Assembly (NCBI GenBank): GCA_016719535.1
Contig: JADJYX010000041.1
Location: 407,560-471,559, forward strand
Reading direction: 5' to 3'
Origin: Rubrivivax sp.
GTDB taxonomy: Bacteria; Pseudomonadota; Gammaproteobacteria; Burkholderiales; Burkholderiaceae_C
Length of the DNA: 64,000 bases
Each line of letters begins with the position of its first letter. The stretch's first letter is position 1. This document shows positions 27,562-35,338 of the stretch, in pieces. A program made the position numbers and the translations under genes. A model generated the notes under the pieces. The model did not search any database and was not told where the DNA came from. It saw only the letters and a program-made list of their open reading frames with translations.

Positions 27562-28382
27562 GCCCGCGTCTTCCCGGCCTGGTGGCCGCCCTCGCCATGC
27601 TGGCCGCCGGCCCGGCGTCGGCCGCCGACCTGCCGCTGTGGGAGCTGGGCCTGGGCGTGGCCGGCCTGAGCCTGCCGCATTACCGCGGCGCCGAGAAATC
27701 CACCGCCTGGCTGCTGCCCGTGCCCTATGCCGTCTACCGCGGGGAAATCCTGCGTGCCGACCGCGACGGCCTGCGGGCGCTGCTGTTCGACAGCGACCGC
27801 ATCGATTTCGACCTCAGCGCCTCGGCCACCGCACCGGCCGACAACGGCGACGAGCCCGCCCGCGCCGGCATGCCCGATCTGGCCGGCACGGTCGAATTCG
27901 GCCCCAACCTCAACGGGCGGCTGGCCCGTGGCCCGGGCTGGAAGCTGCAGGCGCGGCTGCCGGTGCGGGCGGCCTTCACGCTCGAATCGCGTTCGCGGGC
28001 GATCGGCTGGTCGGTCATGCCGCACCTCAACCTCGATACCGAGTGGCGGGGCTGGAGCTTCGGCGCCCAGGTCGGCTGGCTGTGGGGCAGCCAGCGGCTG
28101 CATGCCCACTTCTACGACGTGGCGCCCGAATTTGCCACGCCGACGCGACCGGTCCACCGGGCCCGGGCCGGACACGCCGGCTGGCAGGCCACGCTGTCGC
28201 TGTCGCGGCGCGACGGCAACCGCTGGATCGGTGCCTTCGTGCGCGCCGATTCGCTCGCCGGCAGCGCGCTGCGCGACAGCCCGCTGGTGCGGCAGTCGAA
28301 CAATCTCAGTGCCGGCGTGGCGGTCTCGTGGGTGCTGTGGCAGTCCGCTCGGCTGGTGCCCGATCCCGATGCGCTCCGTTGA
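27558..28382 (+). CDS. MipA/OmpV-family outer-membrane protein
   Basis: A 274-residue exported protein with signal peptide (LVAALAMLAAGPASAAD) and the MipA/OmpV pattern: WELGLGVAGLSLPHYRGAEKSTAWLLPVPY near residue 28, then alternating beta-strand-like stretches ending GVAVSWVLWQSARLV. It probably forms an outer-membrane barrel. The ATG overlaps the halogenase stop (ATGA), so it is part of the pigment operon and may help place the pigment in the outer membrane (inference). Confidence 0.85.
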   Translation: MSPRLPGLVAALAMLAAGPASAADLPLWELGLGVAGLSLPHYRGAEKSTAWLLPVPYAVYRGEILRADRDGLRALLFDSDRIDFDLSASATAPADNGDEPARAGMPDLAGTVEFGPNLNGRLARGPGWKLQARLPVRAAFTLESRSRAIGWSVMPHLNLDTEWRGWSFGAQVGWLWGSQRLHAHFYDVAPEFATPTRPVHRARAGHAGWQATLSLSRRDGNRWIGAFVRADSLAGSALRDSPLVRQSNNLSAGVAVSWVLWQSARLVPDPDALR

Positions 28383-29202
28383 GCCCGACGGCCTGCGCGG
28401 CGACATGACCGCCCCGCCCCTGCCACCCGAGCGGCCGCCCCGGCCGCTGATGGCCCGCGCCGGGCTGCGGCCGCTGGCCTGGCTGCTGCTGCAGGGGCTG
28501 CTGCTCGGCCTGGGCCTGGCCTCGCTGGCCGGCAACCTGCTGGCGCTGTTGCTGCTGCCGCTGCTGAGCCGCGAGCGCGGCCGTGACTTCGGGCGCCGCA
28601 TGATCTCGCGCGGCTATGCCGTCTTCTGGCGCGCCGCCCGCGCCAGCGGCCTGCTGCAGATGGACGCGCGCGCGCTCGACGCGCTGGCCGACGAGCCGGG
28701 CCTGATCGTCGTTGCCAACCATCCCAGCCTGCTGGATGCCCTGATGCTGGTGGCGCACCTGCCGCGCAGCGCCTGCGTGATGAAGGCCAGCCTGGTGCGC
28801 AATCCCCTTCTCGGCCCGGGCGCGCGACTGGCGCGCTACATCCGCAACGACTCCACCTTCGGCATGGTGCGGCTGGCGGTGGAAGACCTGAGGGCAGGCG
28901 GGCAACTGGTGCTGTTCCCCGAAGGCACGCGCACCACGCGCTGGCCGATCGGCCCCTTCCACTCGGCCGTGGGCCTGATCGCCAAGCGCGCCGGCGCGCC
29001 GGTGCAGGCGGTCTTCATCGATACCGACTCGCCCTATCTGGGCAAGGGCTGGCCGCTGTGGCGGCTGCCGCCGCTGCCCATCGTCTTCACGGTGCGCCTG
29101 GGGCGGCGCTTTGCGCCGGCCGACGACCCGGCGGCCTTCCAGGCCGGGCTCGAGGCCTACTTCTGCGCCGGCGTGCAGCGCACGCCGGGGCCTGTCCGAT
29201 GA
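28369..29202 (+). CDS. PlsC-type lysophospholipid acyltransferase
   Basis: A membrane acyltransferase of up to 277 residues. An N-terminal hydrophobic helix (about residues 38-65) precedes the HX4D motif ANHPSLLDAL and the acceptor motif FPEGTRTTRW. The start may be ATG 28369, overlapping the MipA gene, or ATG 28405 (265 residues). Aryl-polyene clusters commonly encode one PlsC-like and one LpxL-like acyltransferase that join the polyene to a lipid; the second is at 47412-48365. Confidence 0.85.
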   Translation: MRSVEPDGLRGDMTAPPLPPERPPRPLMARAGLRPLAWLLLQGLLLGLGLASLAGNLLALLLLPLLSRERGRDFGRRMISRGYAVFWRAARASGLLQMDARALDALADEPGLIVVANHPSLLDALMLVAHLPRSACVMKASLVRNPLLGPGARLARYIRNDSTFGMVRLAVEDLRAGGQLVLFPEGTRTTRWPIGPFHSAVGLIAKRAGAPVQAVFIDTDSPYLGKGWPLWRLPPLPIVFTVRLGRRFAPADDPAAFQAGLEAYFCAGVQRTPGPVR

Positions 29203-29987
29203 CTGCATCCGCACCCACGCCCTCGCGCACCCACCTCGTCCTCATTCCCAGCTACGACACCGGCGCGCGCGTCTACCAGACCGTGCGCGAGGCCCGTGCG
29301 CAGTGGGCTCCGGTGTGGGTGGTGGTGGACGGCAGCACCGACGGCACCGCCGAGGGCCTGCAGCGGCTGGCGGCCGACGATGCGGGGCTGCGGGTCTTCG
29401 TGCTGCCGCACAACCAGGGCAAGGGCGCGGCGGTGCTGCACGGGCTGCAGGTGGCCCGGGCCGCCGGCTTCACGCATGCGCTGACGATGGACGCCGATGG
29501 CCAGCATCCGGCCGACCTGATCCCGGCCTTCATGCAGGCCTCGATGCAGCGGCCCGAGGTGATGGTGCTGGGGCGCCCCGTCTTCGACGCCAGCGCGCCG
29601 CTGCTGCGCGTGCGCGGCCGCAAGGTGTCCAATGCCTGGACCAACCTCGAGACCCTGGGCGCCGGCGTTGCCGATTCGCTCTACGGCTTTCGCGTCTACC
29701 CGGTGGCCGAACTGGTGCGCGTGATGCACGGCCAGACCTGGATGCGCCGCTTCGACTTCGACACCGAGGCCGTGGTGCGCCTGGCCTGGCGCGGCGTCAA
29801 GCCGGTCAATGTCGACGCGCCGGTCAAATACCTGAAGGCAGAGGAGGGCGGCGTCTCGCACTTCCGCTACGGCCGCGACAACCTGCTGCTGACCTGGATG
29901 CACACGCGGCTGATGATCGGCTTCGGGCTGCGGCTGCCGCTGCTGCTGTGGAAGCGGCTGACCGGCCGGCCGCCGTTCCAGGCTTGA
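29199..29987 (+). CDS. Family 2 glycosyltransferase (dolichol-phosphate-mannose-synthase-like)
   Basis: A 262-residue GT-A fold glycosyltransferase. LIPSYDTGARV starts the nucleotide-binding region, VWVVVDGSTDGTAEGLQRL is the DxSxDxT motif near residue 45, and MDADGQHPADLIPAF holds the DXD metal site near residue 97. The ATG overlaps the acyltransferase stop (ATGA). In aryl-polyene loci a GT2 domain, sometimes fused to an acyltransferase, glycosylates the lipid carrier. Its last codons (TGRPPFQA and stop) lie in a 30-base direct repeat found again at 32796. Confidence 0.87.
   Translation: MTASAPTPSRTHLVLIPSYDTGARVYQTVREARAQWAPVWVVVDGSTDGTAEGLQRLAADDAGLRVFVLPHNQGKGAAVLHGLQVARAAGFTHALTMDADGQHPADLIPAFMQASMQRPEVMVLGRPVFDASAPLLRVRGRKVSNAWTNLETLGAGVADSLYGFRVYPVAELVRVMHGQTWMRRFDFDTEAVVRLAWRGVKPVNVDAPVKYLKAEEGGVSHFRYGRDNLLLTWMHTRLMIGFGLRLPLLLWKRLTGRPPFQA
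29954..29983. repeat. 30-base perfect direct repeat, left copy
   Basis: The 30 bases starting GCGGCTGACCGGCCGG and ending TTCCAGGC recur without change at 32796-32825 in the same orientation. This copy encodes the end of the glycosyltransferase. The pair brackets the two-gene block 30322-32803. Confidence 0.95.
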
Positions 29988-30321
29988 CTCCGTCGCGCGC
30001 GCGGCGAACCTGCCGATCGGTGTCGGCCGGCGCCGGTGTCGCCCCTTTTTACACCTTCGCCCCGGCCCGCTCGGACACGCAAGTCAGGCGCTTGAATTTG
30101 CGACGCAATTCAAATCCGGTACAGGATATGCGAAAACCCTGCAAGTGAAGGGTTTTGATATCGGGTTGAACGGGCGGCGCTGGTCGGCGTCGGGCGCGAC
30201 CCGGGTCCGCGCGGCTCTCGCCGTGCCCCCCAAAGCGCGCCGAAGCTCTCGCCAGGGCTCGTAACGACGAGCCGAGGGTGGTCCCTCTGCAACGGGTCGC
30301 AAGACCGATCGGGGGCATGAC
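29988..30321. promoter_or_regulatory. 334-base leader of the TSP3/dockerin gene with hairpins
   Basis: No gene is seen here. It contains a hairpin with an 8-base stem (AAAACCCT at 30133-30140, AGGGTTTT at 30149-30156, 8-base loop) and a TTGAATT/AATTCAA dyad at 30092-30113. The stretch 30090-30160 is notably AT-richer than its surroundings, consistent with a promoter or operator. The purine-rich GGGGG near 30314 may serve as ribosome-binding site. Confidence 0.5.
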
Positions 30322-31989
30322 ATGTCGAGACTCCAGGGTTTTTTCAAACGCTCGGCGGGCGCCGCGGCCGCCCTCGCCGCGCTCTCGATGGCGACGGGTC
30401 CGGCCCAGGCCGTGACCGTGTTCGAGAACGACGTCAGCACCGCGATCGACCGCGGCATCGAATGGCTCGCCAACAACGGCGCCTTCAGCAACCCCAGCGG
30501 TGCGGGTGATGCGCATGGGCTGCCGATGCTCGCGCTGCTGGAAAAGCGCGCCAGCGGCGACCCCAGCGACCCGCCCCAGGGCTACGAAGGGGCCAGTGCC
30601 ACCGACAAGGGCCGGTTGCGCAATGCCGCGGCCTACATCCTCGATGTCGTCAACGAAACCAGTTTCTATGCCTACCGCGACGGCAACTTCATGTTTGCGC
30701 TGTCTGCGTATGCGCGAACCGGCGGCCCCGACAAGGGCGTGCTGGCTGCGGGCGACGCGGACTACCAGACCATCAAGCAGGCGATGGACGCCCTGGTCGA
30801 CCGCACGGTCGCCAACCAGCGCAGGGCGGTCAATGGCTATCCGGATCCGGTCAACCAGGGCTACTGGTGTTACGTCGACTCGAGCTGCGAGGACTCGTCG
30901 ACGACCCAGTTTGCCGCTGCCGGACTGGCGGCCGCCAAGGCCTTCTACACCTCGGGCAAGAGCGGCGACGGCGGCGCCTGGGCGGATGCGGCCCGCGTTG
31001 CCGCGATCGATGCCGCACTCGCGCTTGTGCGCACGGCCTACGAACTCAACGCATTGACCGGCTCGGACAACGGCAGTTGCGGCGTCATGACCGTCACGGA
31101 GCGGGGCCACGGATATAACGCCAAGGTCTACAACCCGTCGCTGCAGCAGACCGCCTCGGGCATCTACATCCAGCTCTTCGGCGGCGCCAACGTCAATACA
31201 CCGCGCGTGCAGAACTACCTGGAATGGCTGCGCAACCGCTACCGCTGGCAGGATCTGGACTCGATGGCCAATTTCTGGCCCGACTTGTCGTACTGGTACT
31301 ACCTGTGGAGTTCGTTCAAGGGCATGGAGCTGCTGCGCAACGCGGGCATCCCGCCCAGCCCGGGCAACATCGGCCCCGACGACCTGGGCGTCCTGCCGCC
31401 CGCCGCCGTACCCGCCTGCCCGCAGCGCCAGAACCGCAAGCTGCCTGGGTCCTATGCGCGCGTGCCGTCGTTCGGTGCCGGTGCCGCCGGCATCTACGGC
31501 GACTTCCCCGCGGGCCAGTATTTCGACTATGCGCACCAGATCATCGGTCACCAGTGCTGGGACGGCAGCCTGCCGGTCAGCGGCAGCGACGGCTTCTTCC
31601 AGTGCAACGCTGCGCCGGGTGGGTGGAACCCCTATTCGCTGCAGTCCTACGCGCTGCTGGTGCTGCAGCGCGCGACCGGCGGCGCCTGCGTCGACTCTGA
31701 CGGGGATGGCGTCTGCGACGACGTCGACAACTGCCCGCGGACGCCCAACCCCGACCAGCGGGACAGCGATGGCGACGGCATCGGCGACGCCTGCGACATT
31801 GCCCGCTGCGACGTCGACAAGGATGGCGACATCGACAAGAACGACCTGAGTGCGATCAGCCGCGCGCGCGGCAAGACGGTGCCACCGCTGGATCCGGCCT
31901 ATGACGCCGACGGCAACGGGACGATCACGCCCAACGACGTCAAGGTGTGCATCCCGCAGTGCACGCGGCCGAACTGCGCGGCCCAGTGA
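30322..31989 (+). CDS. Exported protein with terpenoid-toroid-like repeats, TSP3 calcium repeats and dockerin-like end
   Basis: A 555-residue exported protein with signal peptide (about residues 10-31, ending GPAQA). The next ~420 residues show helical repeats like the prenyltransferase/squalene-oxidase fold (GIEWLANNGAF, YSLQSYALLVLQRAT). Near residues 458-492 are thrombospondin type 3-like calcium repeats (DSDGDGVCDDVDNC, DSDGDGIGDACD). A dockerin-like pair of EF-hand loops follows (DVDKDGDIDKNDLSAI and DADGNGTITPNDVKV). There are many cysteines. Its role is unknown; surface attachment through dockerin-cohesin pairing is possible. It pairs with a PEP-CTERM gene 31 bases downstream and interrupts the pigment cluster. 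Confidence 0.8.
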   Translation: MSRLQGFFKRSAGAAAALAALSMATGPAQAVTVFENDVSTAIDRGIEWLANNGAFSNPSGAGDAHGLPMLALLEKRASGDPSDPPQGYEGASATDKGRLRNAAAYILDVVNETSFYAYRDGNFMFALSAYARTGGPDKGVLAAGDADYQTIKQAMDALVDRTVANQRRAVNGYPDPVNQGYWCYVDSSCEDSSTTQFAAAGLAAAKAFYTSGKSGDGGAWADAARVAAIDAALALVRTAYELNALTGSDNGSCGVMTVTERGHGYNAKVYNPSLQQTASGIYIQLFGGANVNTPRVQNYLEWLRNRYRWQDLDSMANFWPDLSYWYYLWSSFKGMELLRNAGIPPSPGNIGPDDLGVLPPAAVPACPQRQNRKLPGSYARVPSFGAGAAGIYGDFPAGQYFDYAHQIIGHQCWDGSLPVSGSDGFFQCNAAPGGWNPYSLQSYALLVLQRATGGACVDSDGDGVCDDVDNCPRTPNPDQRDSDGDGIGDACDIARCDVDKDGDIDKNDLSAISRARGKTVPPLDPAYDADGNGTITPNDVKVCIPQCTRPNCAAQ

Positions 31990-32020
31990 TCCCCGCCTCT
32001 TGACCTGCAGGAGAACCCGA

Positions 32021-32803
32021 ATGAAGACCATCACCAAAGCCCTGGGCGGACTGGTTGCCGCGATCGCACTGGCGCTGCCGGCGCAGGCCGATCCGCTCAC
32101 GCTCGCCGAACTATTTGCCGGTCAATCCATCACTGCCGGCGACAAGGTGTTCGACAACTGGACCAACCTGACCGATCCGGGCTTCTTCAGTTCCGATCCA
32201 ACTCGTACGTTCAATCCCGGAAACATCACCGTCACCTCGCTCGGCGACGGCGGCGACGACCCGGGCCCGGGGCTTCGCTTCGCTGTCCTGGACGGCGAGC
32301 TGAACATCGGCGGCGACGGCGGCTACGCCTTCATCGACCTCGCGTTCGGCTTCCGCGTCACGCCCGCTCCGGGCAAGGCGATCAAAGACGTCTCGATGGA
32401 CGGCGTGAACGGCTTCCTGCAATTCAGTCCCAACGCGACCGGTGCCGGCCCGCTCGATGCCGGCTTCTACATCAAGGAGTATGTCGACTCCATGGGTTAC
32501 GTCGACCTCAGCTTCCCGAGCCCCGACCTTGCCTCCATCGACGTCGAGTTCAGTTACCTCGAAGCGGCGGGGGAGACGTCGAAACTCAAGGACGGAGCGA
32601 CGTTCGCACCGAGCAATTCGATCTACGTCACGAAGAATGTCCTGGTCTGGGCCTCGGCGCAGACGGACGCGGCAGGGGTCTGGAACTTCGAGCAGCGCTT
32701 CTCGCAGCAGTCGGTCCCCGAGCCGGGTTCGCTGGCGCTGGCCGCGCTGGCACTCGCCGGCCTCGGCGCCGCCGCGCGCCGTCGCCGCATCGGCGGCGGC
32801 TGA
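32021..32803 (+). CDS. PEP-CTERM sorted exported protein
   Basis: A 260-residue exported protein. Signal peptide LGGLVAAIALALPAQA; the C-terminus is a classic PEP-CTERM signal, VPEPGSLALAALALAGLGAAARRRR, with a hydrophobic helix and an arginine cluster. Exosortase would cut it and attach the protein in the envelope or on exopolysaccharide. The middle is a predicted beta-rich domain without a named family. AGGAG lies 7 bases before the ATG. No exosortase gene is visible in the window. Confidence 0.88.
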   Translation: MKTITKALGGLVAAIALALPAQADPLTLAELFAGQSITAGDKVFDNWTNLTDPGFFSSDPTRTFNPGNITVTSLGDGGDDPGPGLRFAVLDGELNIGGDGGYAFIDLAFGFRVTPAPGKAIKDVSMDGVNGFLQFSPNATGAGPLDAGFYIKEYVDSMGYVDLSFPSPDLASIDVEFSYLEAAGETSKLKDGATFAPSNSIYVTKNVLVWASAQTDAAGVWNFEQRFSQQSVPEPGSLALAALALAGLGAAARRRRIGGG

Positions 32804-32825
32804 CCGGCCGGCCGCCGTTCCAGGC
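32796..32825. repeat. 30-base perfect direct repeat, right copy
   Basis: This is identical to 29954-29983. The copy begins in the last codons of the PEP-CTERM gene and runs to 6 bases short of the stop of the facing halogenase-like gene. Sequence identity ends sharply on both sides. Confidence 0.95.
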
Positions 32826-32830
32826 CGTCA

Positions 32831-34474
32831 TCAGGCGGCCAGCGCCGCCGCGGCCTCGGCGACGGCCGGAAACAGCATCGGCGCATGCGGTGACGGTGCC
32901 GGGCGGCTGGCCAGCAATGCCTGCAGTCCGCTGCCATCCAGCCCCGGGTGCCCGGCCAGCGCCCGCTGCAGCATCTCGGCGGCCAGCGCATGCAGCCGCG
33001 CCGTGGCCTCGCGCAGGCGCTGGCGGAAGGCGTCGTCGTCGAGGGCGTCGGTGAGGCTGCGGTTGAGTTCGACGAACCAGGGCACCGAGGCCTGGTCGAG
33101 CATCACCGGCGGGTTGCGTCGCGCACTGACCTCGCCCCAGCGGCGCAGCAGGTCCTGCACCGCCAGGTTCAGGCGCTGGCAGTGCAGCAACTCGTCGCGC
33201 AGGTGCGACAGCGACGCCAGGTCGGCCAGCCGCTGCTGGAAGAACAGCTGCGCCAGCACGCTCCAGTAGTAGGTGTAGTCCCAGATGATCTTGCTGGGCA
33301 GCACCTCGGGGTCGCCGAACAGGCCGTACTGGCCCTGGTACAGCGCCAGCGTGCTGTCGTAGAACGACTTGAAGATCTGCTCGAATACCTGCACATGCGC
33401 GCCCAAGCGCCTGCCGGCGCGGTCGAGCATCACCAGTTCGGTGATGTAGGTATTGCCGATGGCGATGAAGTCGCTGCCCGGCGAATAGAAGGGGTCGAGA
33501 AAGCGCCCCGCCTCGCCGGCCAGCGCCCAGCGGTCGGTGCTGAAGACCTGCTTGCAGTCGTACGAGAAGCGGCGGAAGAAGGCGAAATCCTGCAGCGCAT
33601 CGCGCCGCGGGTCGAGCTCGTCGAAGAGGCGCGGCTGGTATTCGCGCAGCCAGTCCATCGCCTTGTCGAAGCTGTCCATGCGCTCGCTCGGGTGCCAGGC
33701 CGGGTCGGCGACGATGCCCACCGAATGCGAGCCGCTGGCGAGCGGGATCAGCCACACCCAGTAGCCCGCGCCCACCAGGTGGTTGGTCGACAGCCAGCGC
33801 GTGGGCGTGGTGCAGCGCTGCTGCCACGCGGGGTCGTCGCTCCAGCGGTCGATATCGATGCGGTGGTTGACGCGGAACCACACCGCATGCGCCGCATGGT
33901 CGTTGTCCTGCGCCAGCCCCAGCTGGCGCTTGATGAGCCCGGCGCGCCCGCAGGCGTCGATCACCCAGCGTGCCTGCACCCGCTGCAGCTCGGCGCCGGG
34001 GTGTTGCCAGCTCAATTCGTGCGACGCACCGCCGCGGCCCAGCGTCACCTGGCGCACGAGCGCGCCGTCCTCGAAGCGGATGCCGCGGCGCTGCGCTTCT
34101 TCGGCGAGAAAGTTTTCGAACAGCCCGCGGTCGATCTGCCAGCTGCCGGTGGGCAACGGCCGGCTGGCGCCGATCTCGGTGACCCGGTCGATGTCGCGCC
34201 GGCCTTCGCTGAAGAAGAAGCGGAAGCCGAATTTCTTCAGCTGCGCGTGCAGCAGGTGGTCCTTCAGGCCCAGCACCTCGGCGAAATAGTGCGCGCCGAT
34301 CTCGACCGTCGACTCGCCCACCTTGTGCGTGGCCGCCGGCACCGGGTGCGTGCGGCGTTCCAGCACCAGCACGTCGAGCCCGGGGTCGCGCTGGCGCAGC
34401 TGCAGCGCCAGCGTCAGCCCGGCCAGGCCGCCGCCCATGATGACGACATCGTGCGGGGGGGTGGATGCGTTCAT
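32831..34474 (-). CDS. Flavin-dependent halogenase-like enzyme 2
   Basis: A 547-residue FAD enzyme unlike the first in detail. FAD motif GGGLAGLTLALQLR at residues 14-27, HKVGESTVEIGAHYF near 50, and the candidate catalytic lysine Lys81 in LKKFGFRFFF. The WxWxIP motif is WVWLIP at residues 239-244. The C-terminal ~170 residues are helical and extend beyond the usual halogenase core. It is the last gene of the long minus-strand pigment operon, 69 bases after CLF 2. Two halogenase-like genes in one cluster suggest two substrates or positions. A hydroxylase role cannot be excluded. Confidence 0.75.
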   Translation of the reverse strand: MNASTPPHDVVIMGGGLAGLTLALQLRQRDPGLDVLVLERRTHPVPAATHKVGESTVEIGAHYFAEVLGLKDHLLHAQLKKFGFRFFFSEGRRDIDRVTEIGASRPLPTGSWQIDRGLFENFLAEEAQRRGIRFEDGALVRQVTLGRGGASHELSWQHPGAELQRVQARWVIDACGRAGLIKRQLGLAQDNDHAAHAVWFRVNHRIDIDRWSDDPAWQQRCTTPTRWLSTNHLVGAGYWVWLIPLASGSHSVGIVADPAWHPSERMDSFDKAMDWLREYQPRLFDELDPRRDALQDFAFFRRFSYDCKQVFSTDRWALAGEAGRFLDPFYSPGSDFIAIGNTYITELVMLDRAGRRLGAHVQVFEQIFKSFYDSTLALYQGQYGLFGDPEVLPSKIIWDYTYYWSVLAQLFFQQRLADLASLSHLRDELLHCQRLNLAVQDLLRRWGEVSARRNPPVMLDQASVPWFVELNRSLTDALDDDAFRQRLREATARLHALAAEMLQRALAGHPGLDGSGLQALLASRPAPSPHAPMLFPAVAEAAAALAA

Positions 34475-34543
34475 CGGGTGGACCGTGGCTGCTGGCGTGC
34501 GCGCGATGATGCCCCATGCCCGCAGCCCGTGCGCAGCCGCGGG

Positions 34544-35338
34544 TCAAGCCGGCGACAGCGTCAAGGCCAGCGCGAGCGTGGTCGACAAGGGCAGCGACAG
34601 CGTCGTCGAAGCCTTGTCGGCCAGGGCTTCGAACAGCGGCAGGGCATCGGCCATCGCCTGGGCCTGCAGCGTGCGCGCCGCCGCCGAGCGCAGCGGCGGC
34701 GCGGCGTGCGCACCAGGCTGCAGCCGCCAGGCGATGGCGCGATCCTGCGCGGTGCGCGGCTGCGGTGCCAGCAGCATCGCCACCGCCAGCAGGCCGCGGC
34801 TGGCATTGACCGACTGCAGCGGGCCCATGGCCTCGGTATCGCAGCCGACCAGCAGCACCGCGCGCTCATCGGTGATGCATTGCGTGGCCGCTTCCAGCCA
34901 GCCGGCCGCGAAGCTGTGCGCGCCGGCGGCCAGCGCGGTGCTGGCCTCGGGGTTGCGCGCGCCGATCGCCCAGTAGCCCGAGGCGGCGTTGTGCACCGAA
35001 TGGTGAAAGCGCATCGGCGACAGCAGCCGCGGGTCGCCGGCCAGTGTGCGGCACAGCGCGTCGACGATCGCCAGGTCGCCATAGGCGCTGGTGAAGACGC
35101 TGGGCAGCGTGGCCGGGTCGGCGCCGGCGGCGGTGCAGGCCTCTTCGGCCACCTGCAGCGCCATCAGCACCGCGTCGGGCGCGCGGCGGCGTTCGTTGGC
35201 CGCCAGCAGCGTGGGCGCGGGCCGGCCCGCGCCCGCCGCCGGCGCCGCGGGCTCGCCGCGCAGCGCGGCAGCGGCGCGCGGCCAGTCGGGGCAGCCGGGT
35301 GTCCACCAGCCCAGCGCCTGCACGAAGACGGGCGGCAT
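34544..35338 (-). CDS. Chain-length-factor-like ketosynthase partner 2
   Basis: A 264-residue protein corresponding to the N-terminal half of a ketosynthase fold. It contains SVFTSAYGDLAIVDALCRTLA, SPMRFHHSVHNAASGYWAIGA and STALAAGAHSFAAGWLEAATQC; the position of the catalytic cysteine holds Ser/Thr/Ala, so it cannot condense by itself. Such short partners (beta-ketoacyl synthase-like) form heterodimers with the KS encoded just upstream and set chain length in aryl-polyene synthesis. The ATG at 35338 shares a base with the KS stop; an ATG at 35344 is an alternative. It is a diverged paralogue of the gene at 40676. Confidence 0.84.
   Translation of the reverse strand: MPPVFVQALGWWTPGCPDWPRAAAALRGEPAAPAAGAGRPAPTLLAANERRRAPDAVLMALQVAEEACTAAGADPATLPSVFTSAYGDLAIVDALCRTLAGDPRLLSPMRFHHSVHNAASGYWAIGARNPEASTALAAGAHSFAAGWLEAATQCITDERAVLLVGCDTEAMGPLQSVNASRGLLAVAMLLAPQPRTAQDRAIAWRLQPGAHAAPPLRSAAARTLQAQAMADALPLFEALADKASTTLSLPLSTTLALALTLSPA

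Noticed and set aside
29111..30148. A 345-codon plus-strand frame running past the GT2 stop
   Set aside because: It is the +1 shadow of the GT2 gene; the true frame shows DXD and DxSxDxT motifs.
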